Assembly: GCA_947502585.1 (NCBI GenBank)
Contig: CANNAV010000011.1
Coordinates: 1 to 56,376 of the forward strand
Reading direction: 5' to 3'
Source of the DNA: an uncultured Pseudovibrio sp.
GTDB lineage: Bacteria; Pseudomonadota; Alphaproteobacteria; Rhizobiales; Stappiaceae
Length of the DNA stretch: 56,376 bases
The notes under the pieces were generated by a model. The model saw nothing but the letters and a program-made list of their open reading frames with translations. It was not told the origin of the DNA and ran no database searches. Shown here piece after piece: positions 46,148-56,376 of this stretch; the stretch's first letter is position 1; the number at the start of each line of letters is the position of its first letter. The translations under genes were made by a program, and so were the position numbers.

Positions 46148-47110
46148 ATGGGAATGCGTGTCGAAAAACAGACAACGCTTGCGGACAGTGTAACCTTGAA
46201 TGGTATTGGGGTTCACTCTGGCGGACCAGCTTCCATTACTCTTCACCCTGCAGACGCAAACTCCGGAATTGTCTTCCATCGCAGCACTCAGGGTGGCTAT
46301 GTGCAGACGGAAGCAAACTGGAAAGAAGTAACTGCAACATCTTTGTGCACCGTACTTGGTGACCCTCATGACAGCGGCATCTCTACCGTCGAGCACCTGA
46401 TGGCTGCACTGCGCGGTATGGGCGTTGACAATGTGACCGCTTACATTGACGGACCCGAGATGCCAATCATGGATGGCAGCTCTGAAGCTTTCGTTGACGC
46501 TATCGACCGTGTTGGCCTGAAAACACTCAGCGCAAAGCGCCGCTTTATCCGCATCAAAGAAAAACTTCGTTACGTTTCCGGTGATCAGTGGTGTGAACTC
46601 AGGCCGTATGATGGCACCCGCTTTGACATTACCATCGATTTTGATCACGCAAAGATTGGCCGCCAGCATCTCAGGTTTGACCTGACACCTGATTACTTCC
46701 GTAAGCAGATCTCCCGTGCCCGCACCTTTGGTAGCGTCCAGGATGTTGAGAAACTCTGGAAGCTTGGCTTTGCAATGGGCTCTTCTTTGGAGAACTCCGT
46801 CGCTCTTGACGGGGATCGCGTTCTGAATCCTGAAGGGACACGTTGGGCAGACGAATTTGTGCGTCACAAAAGCCTTGATGCAATTGGTGACCTTGCTCTT
46901 GCTGGTTTGCCTATTATGGGCGAGTACCGCTCCTACAAAGGCGGTCACCGCATAAATCACTGCATCCTTGTTGAGCTTTTCAGGAACCCGGATGCTTTCG
47001 AAGTTGTTGAAGCTGATGTTGCTCTGGAAGATCGGTATGCACGCGAAAAAGGTCATGCCGAGTTGATTGGTGGACTGCAGGCTGCTGCTTTTGGCCCTAA
47101 CGTTTCCTGA
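46148..47110 (+). CDS. lpxC: UDP-3-O-acyl-GlcNAc deacetylase
   Basis: LpxC performs the committed step of lipid A synthesis, a zinc deacetylation in the cytoplasm. The 320-residue protein has TLNGIGVHSGG, STVEHLMAAL (zinc His), PIMDGSSEAFVDAI, the HKSLDAIGDLALAG block and SYKGGHRINH with further zinc ligands, and KGHAE. Start at 46148 (MGMRVEKQ) is chosen from family alignment; AAGGG lies about 12 bases upstream, and the frame is open 16 codons further. Confidence 0.95.
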   Translation: MGMRVEKQTTLADSVTLNGIGVHSGGPASITLHPADANSGIVFHRSTQGGYVQTEANWKEVTATSLCTVLGDPHDSGISTVEHLMAALRGMGVDNVTAYIDGPEMPIMDGSSEAFVDAIDRVGLKTLSAKRRFIRIKEKLRYVSGDQWCELRPYDGTRFDITIDFDHAKIGRQHLRFDLTPDYFRKQISRARTFGSVQDVEKLWKLGFAMGSSLENSVALDGDRVLNPEGTRWADEFVRHKSLDAIGDLALAGLPIMGEYRSYKGGHRINHCILVELFRNPDAFEVVEADVALEDRYAREKGHAELIGGLQAAAFGPNVS

Positions 47111-47262
47111 GGCAAAATACTTATTCAAAGGTTTTTGCCTCTGTTCCGACAAAAATTCGAGGCAAATGCCGTGGTACTACGTGACGTTATCCAAACATTG
47201 AGATAGAAGCGTGAACTGGGGGGGATTTTACCCGAATCCCAACACGATAGGAGTTGGAAACA

Positions 47263-48129
47263 TTGCTGAGTTCAGATGCTGACGGGACTGTTTTGGGGGC
47301 TGATCGCCTTAAAAGAGTGATTAGATATACCTCTTTGGCGTTGGCACTCGTTGTTGCGGGCTGTGCAACCAAGGATGATGTTGATGATCTTGCGCTGGAT
47401 GAAACTCCCGCGGAACTGATGTTCAATGAAGCTTTGGCTCTTCGCGCCTCTGGTGATGTGAAAACCGCAGAGGAAAAGTTTACCGAGCTTGACCGCATCT
47501 ATCCTTACTCCGAATTCGCGCGTAAATCGCTGATCAACATTGCTTACCTGAATTTCAGGATGGGTAAGTATCCTGAGGCGATTGCCGCTGCTGAGCGTTT
47601 CACATCGCTTTATCCTGGTAACAAGGATTCTGCCTACGCGCTCTTCATTATTGGTGAGTCCTACTTTAAGCAGATCCCGGATGTGGGTCGTGATCAGGCT
47701 GTGACCTCCAAAGCGCTGGATGCAATGCGTGAAGTTGTTCAGCGTTATCCGGATTCTGAATATACCAAGCAGGCTCGCCAGCGTATCCGCGCGACGGAAG
47801 ATCAGCTTGCTGGTAAGGAAATGGAAGTTGGACGCTACTATCTGGCGCGCCGTAACTACCTTGCCTCCATCAACCGTTTCAAGATTGTGGTTTCCAATTA
47901 TCAGACCACCCGCCACGTTGAAGAAGCGCTCTATCGTCTGACAGAGAGTTATTATGCACTTGGTGTGACAAACGAAGCACAGACAGCTGCGGCGGTACTG
48001 GGACACAACTTCCCGCAGAGCCAGTGGTACAAAGATGCGTTTTCTCTTTTGAAAAAAGGCGGTCTGGAGCCACAGGAGAACAAAGGCAGCTGGCTTAGCA
48101 AGGCATTTGGGGATATGAAACTCCTTTAA
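47263..48129 (+). CDS. bamD: Outer membrane assembly lipoprotein BamD
   Basis: BamD is the essential lipoprotein of the BAM complex that inserts outer-membrane proteins. The signal helix ends in the lipobox LVVAGC; Cys about residue 34 is the lipidated residue. Five tetratricopeptide repeats follow (AELMFNEALALRASGDVKTAEEKF, YLNFRMGKYPEAIAAAERF, ALFIIGESYFKQ). A TTG start at 47263 fits AGGAG at 47250-47254; a TTG at 47254 is too close to it. Lengths agree with alphaproteobacterial BamD. Confidence 0.92.
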   Translation: MLSSDADGTVLGADRLKRVIRYTSLALALVVAGCATKDDVDDLALDETPAELMFNEALALRASGDVKTAEEKFTELDRIYPYSEFARKSLINIAYLNFRMGKYPEAIAAAERFTSLYPGNKDSAYALFIIGESYFKQIPDVGRDQAVTSKALDAMREVVQRYPDSEYTKQARQRIRATEDQLAGKEMEVGRYYLARRNYLASINRFKIVVSNYQTTRHVEEALYRLTESYYALGVTNEAQTAAAVLGHNFPQSQWYKDAFSLLKKGGLEPQENKGSWLSKAFGDMKLL

Positions 48130-48162
48130 GCCTTTCAAGGAATCGGAGTTTCCTGGACTACC

Positions 48163-49836
48163 ATGCTGGCATCGCTTTCTATTCGGGATATCGTTCTCAT
48201 TGACAAGCTGGATTTGCATTTCAGCGATGGCATGAGTGTTCTGACGGGCGAGACCGGAGCGGGTAAATCTATTCTCCTGGACAGTTTAAGCCTCGCCCTT
48301 GGTGGGCGAGGCGATGCCGGACTGGTTCGGCATGGTCAGGACCGCGGTCAGGTGAGCGCGGTTTTCGACGTACCAATGGCGCATCCTGTGCGCACCCTTC
48401 TTCAGGAAAATGATCTGGAGCAGGACAGCGATATCATCTTGCGTCGCATTCAGGCGTCGGATGGACGTACCCGTGCGTTTGTGAACGATTCACCTGTGAG
48501 TGCTGGTCTGCTGCGGCAAATCGGAGAGGCGCTGGTTGAAGTTCATGGACAGCATGATGACCGGGCCTTGATTGATCCTGAGAGCCACCGTCAGTTGTTG
48601 GACAGCTTTGGCGCACTGGAGGGGGAGGCTGCAAAGGTGGGGCAGAGTGCAAAAGAGGTTCGCAGTGCTGACAAGGCCCTGAAGGATCATGTTGCGCGTA
48701 TTGAAGAAGCCCGCCGTGAGGCAGATTACCTTCGCTCCAGTGCTGACGAGCTGAGCGCACTTGACGCAAGGGAGGGGGAAGAGAACGAGCTTGCTTTGCG
48801 TCGTCAGGATATGATGCAGGTTGAGAAGATTGCAGGGGATCTGCGTGAGGGCTATGAAGCGCTTGACGGGCCAGCTTCTCCAATTCCTGAGCTTTCCGGT
48901 TTGTTGCGCCGTCTTGAGCGTAAGGTTGATCTGGCGCCGAACTATCTGACCAGTGTGGTTGAAGCCATCGGCGGTTCTCTGGACCGGTTAGAGGAAGCAC
49001 GCGGTGGTTTGGAGCAGGCGCTGCGTGATACCGATTTTGACCCACAAGAGCTGGAGCAGACAGAAGAACGTTTATTCGCATTGAGGGCCGCGGCTCGTAA
49101 GTATTCTGTACAACCTGATGATCTTGCTAAACTGTGTGCTCAGATGGAGAATGACCTTTCCGATCTGGATGCAGGTGAAGACAAATTGCAGGCGCTGGAA
49201 AGTGCTGTGGAGGCTGCCACGCAAACCTATGACAAGCTGGCGGCCGCGCTCTCAGGAAAACGTCAGAAAGTTGCCAAAGATCTTGAGGCAGCTGTTCATG
49301 CTGAGCTGCCAGCTCTGAAGCTGGAACGGGCGCGGTTTATCATCAATGTCGTGAGTGATGCTAAACAGCGCGGGGCGTGTGGTATAGATACTGTCGAATT
49401 CTGGGCGCAGACCAACCCAGGCACCCGTCCGGGGCCGATGTTCAAAGTTGCGTCCGGTGGTGAACTCTCACGCTTCCTGTTGGCGCTGAAGGTGTCGCTT
49501 GCCGATAAGGGGTCTTCTCCGACACTGGTGTTTGATGAGATTGACACAGGTGTGGGCGGTGCTGTTGCTGAAGCGATTGGTGTGCGTCTTGCCCGCCTTG
49601 CGAACAGCGTTCAGGTGCTGACGGTGACGCACGCACCGCAAGTGGCCGCGCGTGCAAATGGTCACTTCCTGATCCGAAAGGAGGAGGTGGAAAAAGACCG
49701 CGTTGCGACCCGTGTAAGCGAGATCACTGAGAGCGAGCGCTTTGAGGAAATCGCCCGTATGCTGGCCGGTTCCACCATCACCGAGGAAGCCCGCGCCGCA
49801 GCCAGGCGTCTTATGGGGCAAGACGAGCTGGTTTAA
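48163..49836 (+). CDS. recN: DNA repair protein RecN
   Basis: RecN is an SMC-like ATPase in double-strand break repair, 557 residues. Head halves flank a coiled coil: Walker A GETGAGKSILLDSLSLALGGR near residue 30, signature MFKVASGGELSRFLLALK and Walker B TLVFDEIDTGVGG near 460, D-loop VTHAPQVAARA. It starts 33 bases after bamD. The next gene is convergent. Confidence 0.95.
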   Translation: MLASLSIRDIVLIDKLDLHFSDGMSVLTGETGAGKSILLDSLSLALGGRGDAGLVRHGQDRGQVSAVFDVPMAHPVRTLLQENDLEQDSDIILRRIQASDGRTRAFVNDSPVSAGLLRQIGEALVEVHGQHDDRALIDPESHRQLLDSFGALEGEAAKVGQSAKEVRSADKALKDHVARIEEARREADYLRSSADELSALDAREGEENELALRRQDMMQVEKIAGDLREGYEALDGPASPIPELSGLLRRLERKVDLAPNYLTSVVEAIGGSLDRLEEARGGLEQALRDTDFDPQELEQTEERLFALRAAARKYSVQPDDLAKLCAQMENDLSDLDAGEDKLQALESAVEAATQTYDKLAAALSGKRQKVAKDLEAAVHAELPALKLERARFIINVVSDAKQRGACGIDTVEFWAQTNPGTRPGPMFKVASGGELSRFLLALKVSLADKGSSPTLVFDEIDTGVGGAVAEAIGVRLARLANSVQVLTVTHAPQVAARANGHFLIRKEEVEKDRVATRVSEITESERFEEIARMLAGSTITEEARAAARRLMGQDELV

Positions 49837-49886
49837 GGAGCTCTGGGTTTTCAACAGATGTGCAGCTTTTGAATGCTGCCTGCTTA

Positions 49887-50396
49887 TCACCAGTAGGCAG
49901 GGTAGGCTGAGCGCTTGCTCAGTTTTAGGAATACCCATGCTACAACCACCAGTACAACTGCGCCTGTTAGTGTTGGGAATAGCAGGAAATCCCAGCCTGG
50001 TTGAGCCAGGAAGATGATGACCGGATTTGAGCCTGCCGGTGGATGGACGGTGCGCGTTGCCATCATCAAAGCAATTGCCAGTCCCGCAGCCAAAGCAAGT
50101 GACCACCATGTGGGACCGAACAGTGTCAGCAACAGGAGCCCAACAAATGAGCTCAGACCGTGGCCTGCAATTATATTTCTGGGCTGCGAGAAGGGCGCTT
50201 CCGGAAATCCGAAAATGAGAACGCAGGATGCGCCGAAGGATCCAAGCAGTAAAACTGATTCTACGCTGGCGTCCAGCAACGCCAACAATGCGATGGCAAC
50301 AACTCCACCAAGCCCTCCGATGAGAATGTGGCTGAGAGGATGTTTTGCAGGCAAAGGGCTGCCGGAGGATCTGAAGATAGTCACGAGTTGGGTCAT
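49887..50396 (-). CDS. HPP-family integral membrane protein
   Basis: A 169-residue inner-membrane protein with four helices and the family's namesake motif TVHPPAGSNPVI between helices 3 and 4. HPP proteins are linked to nitrite transport in plants and cyanobacteria, but here the function is unknown. It diverges from the TetR gene and converges with recN. Confidence 0.85.
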   Translation of the reverse strand: MTQLVTIFRSSGSPLPAKHPLSHILIGGLGGVVAIALLALLDASVESVLLLGSFGASCVLIFGFPEAPFSQPRNIIAGHGLSSFVGLLLLTLFGPTWWSLALAAGLAIALMMATRTVHPPAGSNPVIIFLAQPGWDFLLFPTLTGAVVLVVVAWVFLKLSKRSAYPAYW

Positions 50397-50506
50397 TGAG
50401 GTATCCGTCCATTAATATTTTTATTTTGGAGACAAATCGGTATTCTTGTGTAGGTAGACTATTCGGTATACATTTGTCAATCAGATTTGAACCTGGAGTA
50501 TCTGGT

Positions 50507-51094
50507 ATGTCTGTGAAGCGTCAGAATTTGGTGCTCGGTGCATTTGCATTGTTTTATGAAAAGGGCGTCCATGCTGTGGGCATCAATGAGGTCCTTGCGG
50601 TTTCGGGTGTTGCTAAGAAAACTCTCTACAACCACTTTGCCAGTAAGGAGGAACTGGTGCTGGCTGTGCTGGACTATCGAAATGATGCTTACCTGGGTTG
50701 GCTAGGTGGACGTCTGGATAGCGTCGAAACTGGCACTGGCAAAATTGATGAGCTGTTTGATGCTCTTGATGATTGGTTTAATGATCGGGAAGAAGCGCTG
50801 CATGCTTTTCGTGGGTGTTTCTTCATCAATGTGAGCGGTGAGTATGGCCAGCCGGACAACGCGATCCATCAAAAATGCGTAGAGCACAAAAAGGCCGTTG
50901 ACGGGCTGATTTCTGCTGCTGTTGCGCTTCTCCAGTTGACTGAAGAAGATAGTGCAGAGCTGACTGATGCGCTCAGTGTTTTGAAGGATGGTGCAATCAC
51001 CAGAGCCCGCGTCCAGGGAGATCCTGGTACTGCTCAGCGGGCAAAGAAGATCGCCCGTCGTTTGGTTGCCAGCTTTCTGAGGACTGAGAGTTAA
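50507..51094 (+). CDS. TetR-family transcriptional regulator
   Basis: A 195-residue repressor. Helix-turn-helix at about residues 8-55: LVLGAFALFYEKGVHAVGINEVLAVSGVAKKTLYNHFASKEELVLAVL. The ligand domain carries the GCFFINVSGEY patch. The start at 50507 (MSVKRQ) has GGAG 9 bases upstream; the frame runs open 37 codons further without similarity. The divergent HPP gene is the likely target, with the promoter region 50397-50506. Confidence 0.87.
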   Translation: MSVKRQNLVLGAFALFYEKGVHAVGINEVLAVSGVAKKTLYNHFASKEELVLAVLDYRNDAYLGWLGGRLDSVETGTGKIDELFDALDDWFNDREEALHAFRGCFFINVSGEYGQPDNAIHQKCVEHKKAVDGLISAAVALLQLTEEDSAELTDALSVLKDGAITRARVQGDPGTAQRAKKIARRLVASFLRTES

Positions 51095-51116
51095 AAGGAT
51101 GGGCTTTTGTTGCGTT

Positions 51117-51153
51117 GATCACCATCCCAGGCACCATGCCTGGGATGGTGATC
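51117..51153. terminator. Perfect 17-bp hairpin downstream of the TetR gene
   Basis: GATCACCATCCCAGGCA (51117-51133), loop CCA, then its exact complement (51137-51153). No T-run follows, so termination would be unusual; its perfection suggests another role or a recent origin. Confidence 0.7.
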
Positions 51154-51277
51154 TGTGCGGGGTACCACGGCACAGGGCGGCTGGGGGGTTGGGGCAGGGC
51201 ATCTGCGCCCGGCGGGCAGAGGTGATTGCAGTGAGATAAAAGTGAGCCGCATCCCTCGACGCGACTACATGCGTCAT
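51119..51277 (-). CDS. Possible small protein or leader peptide of 52 residues
   Basis: An ATG at 51277 has a near-perfect ribosome site (AAGGAGG, spacing 7). It encodes MTHVVASRDAAHFYLTAI and ends AWCLGW-stop inside the 17-bp hairpin at 51117-51153. Trp codons directly before the stop and overlap with a hairpin resemble attenuator leaders, but no biosynthetic gene follows on this strand; the TetR gene runs the other way. No known family. Confidence 0.3.
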   Translation of the reverse strand: MTHVVASRDAAHFYLTAITSARRAQMPCPNPPAALCRGTPHRSPSQAWCLGW

Positions 51278-51508
51278 TGTGGGACCTCCTTGATGCCGGA
51301 GAGCGCTGGCCCGGATAGTCCGATCATCTTCTGCGCCTGAAGGTGGGCGCGTGAGTGACGACCAGCGGGGCATTGCAATTATGGTCTGCCAGAGGGGGGT
51401 GCTAGGGTAACCCGTTGAGCTGTTTGTGAAGCTGTGTGCGTCCGCCTGATGTGTATGGGGCGCGGAACTCTTGATTGCAGGAGGGGGAGCCCCCTGGCAC
51501 TTATTTTT
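51278..51508. other. Stretch without a recognised gene
   Basis: GC-rich intergenic sequence between the small leader-like frame and the palindromic repeat. I see no family, RNA or terminator in it. Confidence 0.4.
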
Positions 51509-51560
51509 ATGCGTATTCTTATCCGAAAACCGGAGCCACTTTTCGGGAATACGCTCTAAG
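51509..51560. repeat. Rhizobiales-type palindromic repeat, copy 2
   Basis: Outer arms GCGTATTC / GAATACGC and inner CCGAAAA / TTTTCGG around CCGG; matches the copy at 7365-7415 over most of its length, including the flanking ATGCGTATT and GGGAATACGCTCTAAG. Confidence 0.85.
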
Positions 51561-51619
51561 AGAGCTTTTGCGTGTAAGGGGGCATGGTCTGTGCCGATGC
51601 CCCTCACAGAATTGCCCAA

Positions 51620-52069
51620 TTATGAAGTTGGGGTTTTAGCTTTGTTCATCAGTTTAATCTCAGCAGGGGTCAGCTTACGGGAGCCTTTGCCGCGCTTGAG
51701 AATGAAGTTAACCGGGTTTGGATAGTGGTCCAGAGTTGCACCGGTTGCCGCGTCAACGCCGACGCCGATTACACCACCAAGCAAGACGTTACCAGCCATG
51801 CCAGCTGCGCCCTTGCCGCTTACGCGGGTCTCAACATCGATGACCTGAGACTGGTAGCCCGGTGCGGATGCTGTCAGGGTGAATTCTTTCTTTCGCGGAA
51901 CGTTGATCACACACGGTCCAACGCAAGTATGGGCTGTTGTTGACGTAATTTTCGCGTTTGCCGGTTTTACGTCAATTTTGATGCCTTCACTTGTGCCGCG
52001 AACAACTGTGCCGCAACCGGCTTAAAGAATGCTGGATGCAACAATGCCAGCTACAAAATAAGATTTCAT
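51620..52069 (-). pseudogene. Lipoprotein gene with a stop codon in the lipobox
   Basis: From the ATG at 52069 (AGGGGG 9 bases upstream) the minus strand reads MKSYFVAGIVASSIL, then TAA (52024-52022), then AGCGTVVRGTSEGIKI and on without interruption for a total of 149 codons, including VINVPRKKEFTLTASAPGYQSQVID and GNVLLGGVIGVGVDAATGA. The stop lies at codon 16, exactly one residue before A-G-C of the lipobox (Cys codon 19). One base change from Ser TCA or Leu TTA would explain it. The body, beta-like with a glycine-rich helix, resembles PEGA-type envelope lipoproteins. As it stands no mature lipoprotein can be made unless the stop is read through. Confidence 0.8.
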
Positions 52070-52162
52070 TTGCGCATACCCCCTATGTTTGCTCCGGGCA
52101 GTAACTAGGCATATGTTACAGTTCAGTCAAATTTCATAATAAATTTTAAGGAGATTCTGAAA

Positions 52163-52192
52163 TGTATTACATTGCTCATATTTTCTCGTAAA
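52163..52192 (+). other. Nine-codon open frame with a perfect ribosome site
   Basis: AAGGAG, 8 bases, then ATG and the codons for MYYIAHIFS before TAA. It lies in an AT-rich leader 160 bases before the GT87 gene. It may be a leader peptide or a broken gene. Otherwise 52070-52354 shows nothing. Confidence 0.3.
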
Positions 52193-52354
52193 CGCTGTTT
52201 TACTTCCCTAAATTGCTCTTAAATTACGTAGCGTATTCAATTAATTAACCTGTTTTCTTTTAAACTCCCCGGCAACCAAGAGTTCGCATTTGCGCAAAAC
52301 CCAATCTGAAAACTGAAGGCAACTTAGGGTACGCGCATAAATGGAGGCCGGTAG

Positions 52355-53614
52355 ATGTTTATCTCGTTCGCCCGCTTACAAATCTATTTTGTCATCGCGC
52401 TGCTGCTGATTGCGGTGGTCTACCCGCTGTATCTGTTTGGATCAGTGATGGGCCTTGATGGATTCGATTTGCGCAGAGTGGGGGGCGACTTCTATAAATT
52501 TTTGCTGGCCTCTCGCATGGCTGTGGCAGGGCAGGCTGCGCAGCTTTATGACTTTGGCTGGTTCTATGGCGAGATACAGCGCAATGTGGCTGGTGGCTCT
52601 GGCTTTTATGCGTGGGTGCATCCGCCAAGCTTGCTGGTCTTTCTGGTTCCGCTGTCTGGATTGACTTACCTGCAGGCTTACAGCCTCTGGATGGGAATGG
52701 GAGCGTTGCTCTCGTTTGGTGTTGCTTTCAGCCGTAAAGCGCCTGTCCGTGCTTTCACCTTCTTCATCTTCGCCCCGGCAACGCTGGTGAACCTGTTTTA
52801 CGGTCAGTTTGGGATGCTGGCTGGTGGCTTCCTTTATGGTGGGTTGCGCCTGCTGGACCGGCATCCGGCGTGGGCGGGCGTGTTGCTTGGGTGTGTTTCC
52901 ATCAAGCCTGAACTGTTTTTGCTGATCCCGGTCATTTTGATTGCCCACCGCAGTATCATCGCGCTATGTGCATGCGTTGCAACGGTCGCGTTCCTTGTTG
53001 ATGCCTCCGCGGTGTTCTTCGGGTCCGGTCTCTGGTGGATCTATCTGGAGAGCGTTCCGTCCTTGCTGGCAACTGTTATGGACCAGGGCGAGGGCAGCTT
53101 CCTTTATCTGATTCCGTCTGCTTTTGGTGCCATGCGGGCACTCGGGTTTTCCGCGACTACCGGTTATCTGGTGCAGTTGCCCTTTACGATTCTGGCATTT
53201 GTGGTGTGCATCTGGCTGTTTACGCGTGAGCGTGAACCGATTGCCCGTAATCTTGCTGTGACGCTTTGTGTTCTGCTGGCAACGCCATTGCTTTTCCTCT
53301 GGGATTATGCGGTGCTATCTCCTGCGCTCTATCTTTATGCAACGCGGACCGGTTTGTTTGATGATGATGCGGATTCCCCTTATGTGGCGCCGCTCCTTCT
53401 GTTTGCGGTTTATCTTTTACCAATCGTCAACATTGCGCTGGCGGCTCATGGGTTCCCGGTGGGGCCGGTCTTTACGGCACTGGCGCTGGTTGTCGTGCTT
53501 ATGCGGCTGACTGGTGTTGATCAGATGCAAATCAGTGTAGGGGACAATCCAGGGGAGGGGAACAACTCCGATTCTGATGAGCGTGAAAGGGATGAAGGGC
53601 TGGGGACGACCTGA
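52355..53614 (+). CDS. GT87-like membrane glycosyltransferase (DUF2029)
   Basis: A 419-residue polytopic protein with about eleven helices. The first loop has GGDFYKFLLASRMAVAGQAAQLYD, the GT-C-type acidic loop, and YAWVHPPSLLVFLVPLSGL and SIKPELFLLIPVIL follow as in GT87/DUF2029 mannosyl- or arabinosyltransferases using polyprenyl-phosphate sugars. Acceptor unknown. Its 30-residue tail is acidic and hydrophilic. It stands alone in the recN-ligA gap. Confidence 0.78.
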   Translation: MFISFARLQIYFVIALLLIAVVYPLYLFGSVMGLDGFDLRRVGGDFYKFLLASRMAVAGQAAQLYDFGWFYGEIQRNVAGGSGFYAWVHPPSLLVFLVPLSGLTYLQAYSLWMGMGALLSFGVAFSRKAPVRAFTFFIFAPATLVNLFYGQFGMLAGGFLYGGLRLLDRHPAWAGVLLGCVSIKPELFLLIPVILIAHRSIIALCACVATVAFLVDASAVFFGSGLWWIYLESVPSLLATVMDQGEGSFLYLIPSAFGAMRALGFSATTGYLVQLPFTILAFVVCIWLFTREREPIARNLAVTLCVLLATPLLFLWDYAVLSPALYLYATRTGLFDDDADSPYVAPLLLFAVYLLPIVNIALAAHGFPVGPVFTALALVVVLMRLTGVDQMQISVGDNPGEGNNSDSDERERDEGLGTT

Positions 53615-53637
53615 GTCTGTGCAGCTGCTTAAATATG

Positions 53638-55997
<2,360 letters not shown>

Positions 55998-55998
55998 A

Positions 55999-56032
55999 AA
56001 CCGGGAGAAAAGCTACTGTTTTTCTCCCGGTT
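55999..56032 (+). terminator. Hairpin after ligA
   Basis: AACCGGGAGAAA (55999-56010) pairs with TTTCTCCCGGTT (56021-56032) directly after the ligA stop. Confidence 0.75.
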
Positions 56033-56108
56033 CCAGCAGGTTTGTGAGGAGGCTTGCCTGACAGAGCACGGCTGTTTTTACGCAAGTTGCTCTTGGGCGT
56101 ATGGATGC

Positions 56109-56237
56109 CTATGCGTGTCCTCCAATGCAGCGGATGATGTTCTTGCCGCCCCATTGAATACTCATGGATTGATTTTTCCGATCTGCTTTTCAGCGGGTGG
56201 AAATCTGCTTCAGCTGCTCTTTCAGGAAACGTATCAT
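56109..56237 (-). pseudogene. Small frame of 42 codons interrupted by TGA
   Basis: ATG at 56237 with AAGGA 8 bases upstream reads MIRFLKEQLKQISTR, then TGA, then KADRKNQS and on to WGGKNIIRCIGGHA-stop in the same frame. Replacing TGA with Trp TGG restores one small basic protein. Family unknown. Confidence 0.35.
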
Positions 56238-56251
56238 TTTGTATTTCCTTG

Positions 56252-56330
56252 CCCTGAAAAATGAGTTGCCTGTCAATCAGCATTGAAAATTGACCCACTT
56301 TTTGCATCCAAAACTGACCCACCCTGTGGG
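56252..56330. mobile_element. IS21-type element terminus (remnant)
   Basis: TGTCAATCAGCATTGAAAAT, then TGACCCACTTTTTGC and CTGACCCACC: the TTGAAAATTGACCC pattern with repeated TGACCCAC is typical of IS21-family ends. No istA or istB gene is within the window, so it may be a relic or the start of an element beyond the edge. Confidence 0.45.
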
Positions 56331-56337
56331 CGAAAAA

Positions 56338-56373
56338 GCCCTGTCTGCGAGCGCTCGCAGACAGGGCCTTTTT
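56338..56373. terminator. Bidirectional terminator: 30-base perfect palindrome
   Basis: GCCCTGTCTGCGAGC (56338-56352) pairs with GCTCGCAGACAGGGC (56353-56367). Preceded by AAAAA and followed by TTTTTT, so it can terminate in both directions. Confidence 0.85.
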
Positions 56374-56376
56374 TGG

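Noticed and set aside
51119..51619. 166-codon minus-strand frame over the palindromic repeat
   Set aside because: Its upstream part crosses a palindromic repeat and lacks family motifs; only the last 52 codons have a ribosome site.

Overview
The window reads as a chromosomal segment of an alphaproteobacterium, most likely Hyphomicrobiales (Rhizobiales) and possibly a marine Stappiaceae/Pseudovibrio-like lineage. This is inferred from the division cluster running on into lpxC, bamD, recN and ligA, the long FtsZ with a Pro/Ala/Glu-rich linker and [10 protein letters not shown] tail, the class A RNase P RNA and a Rhizobiales-style palindromic repeat. The species assignment is not proven by anything in the sequence.

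Layout. 1-568: 5' end of an IS110-family element running off the left edge (minus strand) and its untranslated leader. 569-2443: pyrimidine synthesis genes pyrE and pyrC (minus), each followed by a clear terminator. 2892-5530: two related PF06042-type nucleotidyltransferase-like genes, the second having lost the acidic motif, then abutting ISAzo13 and IS256 transposase remnants. 5568-7277: an MFS exporter diverging from a MerR regulator around a textbook 19-bp-spacer MerR promoter. 7422-10300: pepT, two decayed LysE/RhtB genes and rnpB. 10344-12698: a MocR regulator diverging from a PPOX/NimA-like flavoprotein gene. 12867-18510: lytic transglycosylase, amidase and DnaJ/TerB genes, a GGDEF-EAL protein and a DoxX-like membrane protein. 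18543-22919: a MarR regulator diverging from a full-length 5-oxoprolinase. 23064-25118: GNAT acetyltransferase, a 570-base structured-RNA-like stretch, and a CaCA antiporter.

26264-48129 holds the dcw division/cell-wall cluster: mraZ, rsmH, ftsL, ftsI, a fused murE-murF, mraY, murD, ftsW, murG, murC, murB, ddl, ftsQ, ftsA, ftsZ, then lpxC and bamD, followed by recN (to 49836). Most genes overlap or lie within a few bases, so the block looks like one transcription unit making peptidoglycan precursors and the divisome together. An array of four TCCC(A/G) pentamers at 10-bp pitch upstream of mraZ looks like the MraZ operator. The main oddity is a single 1212-residue MurE-MurF polypeptide joined by an acidic linker of about 245 residues.

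49837-53804 separates recN from ligA and looks accessory: HPP membrane protein, TetR regulator, a 17-bp perfect hairpin, a palindromic repeat, a lipoprotein gene with a stop codon in its lipobox, and a GT87-like membrane glycosyltransferase. ligA follows, preceded by 10-bp-phased AACGCA repeats. The right edge carries what looks like the end of an IS21-type element and a 30-base perfect palindrome acting as a bidirectional terminator. The genes are mostly ordinary. The strongest candidates for novelty are the MurE-MurF fusion, the uncharacterised phased repeats upstream of ligA, the possible bridge RNA region of the IS110 element, and the structured-RNA-like stretch at 23574-24140.
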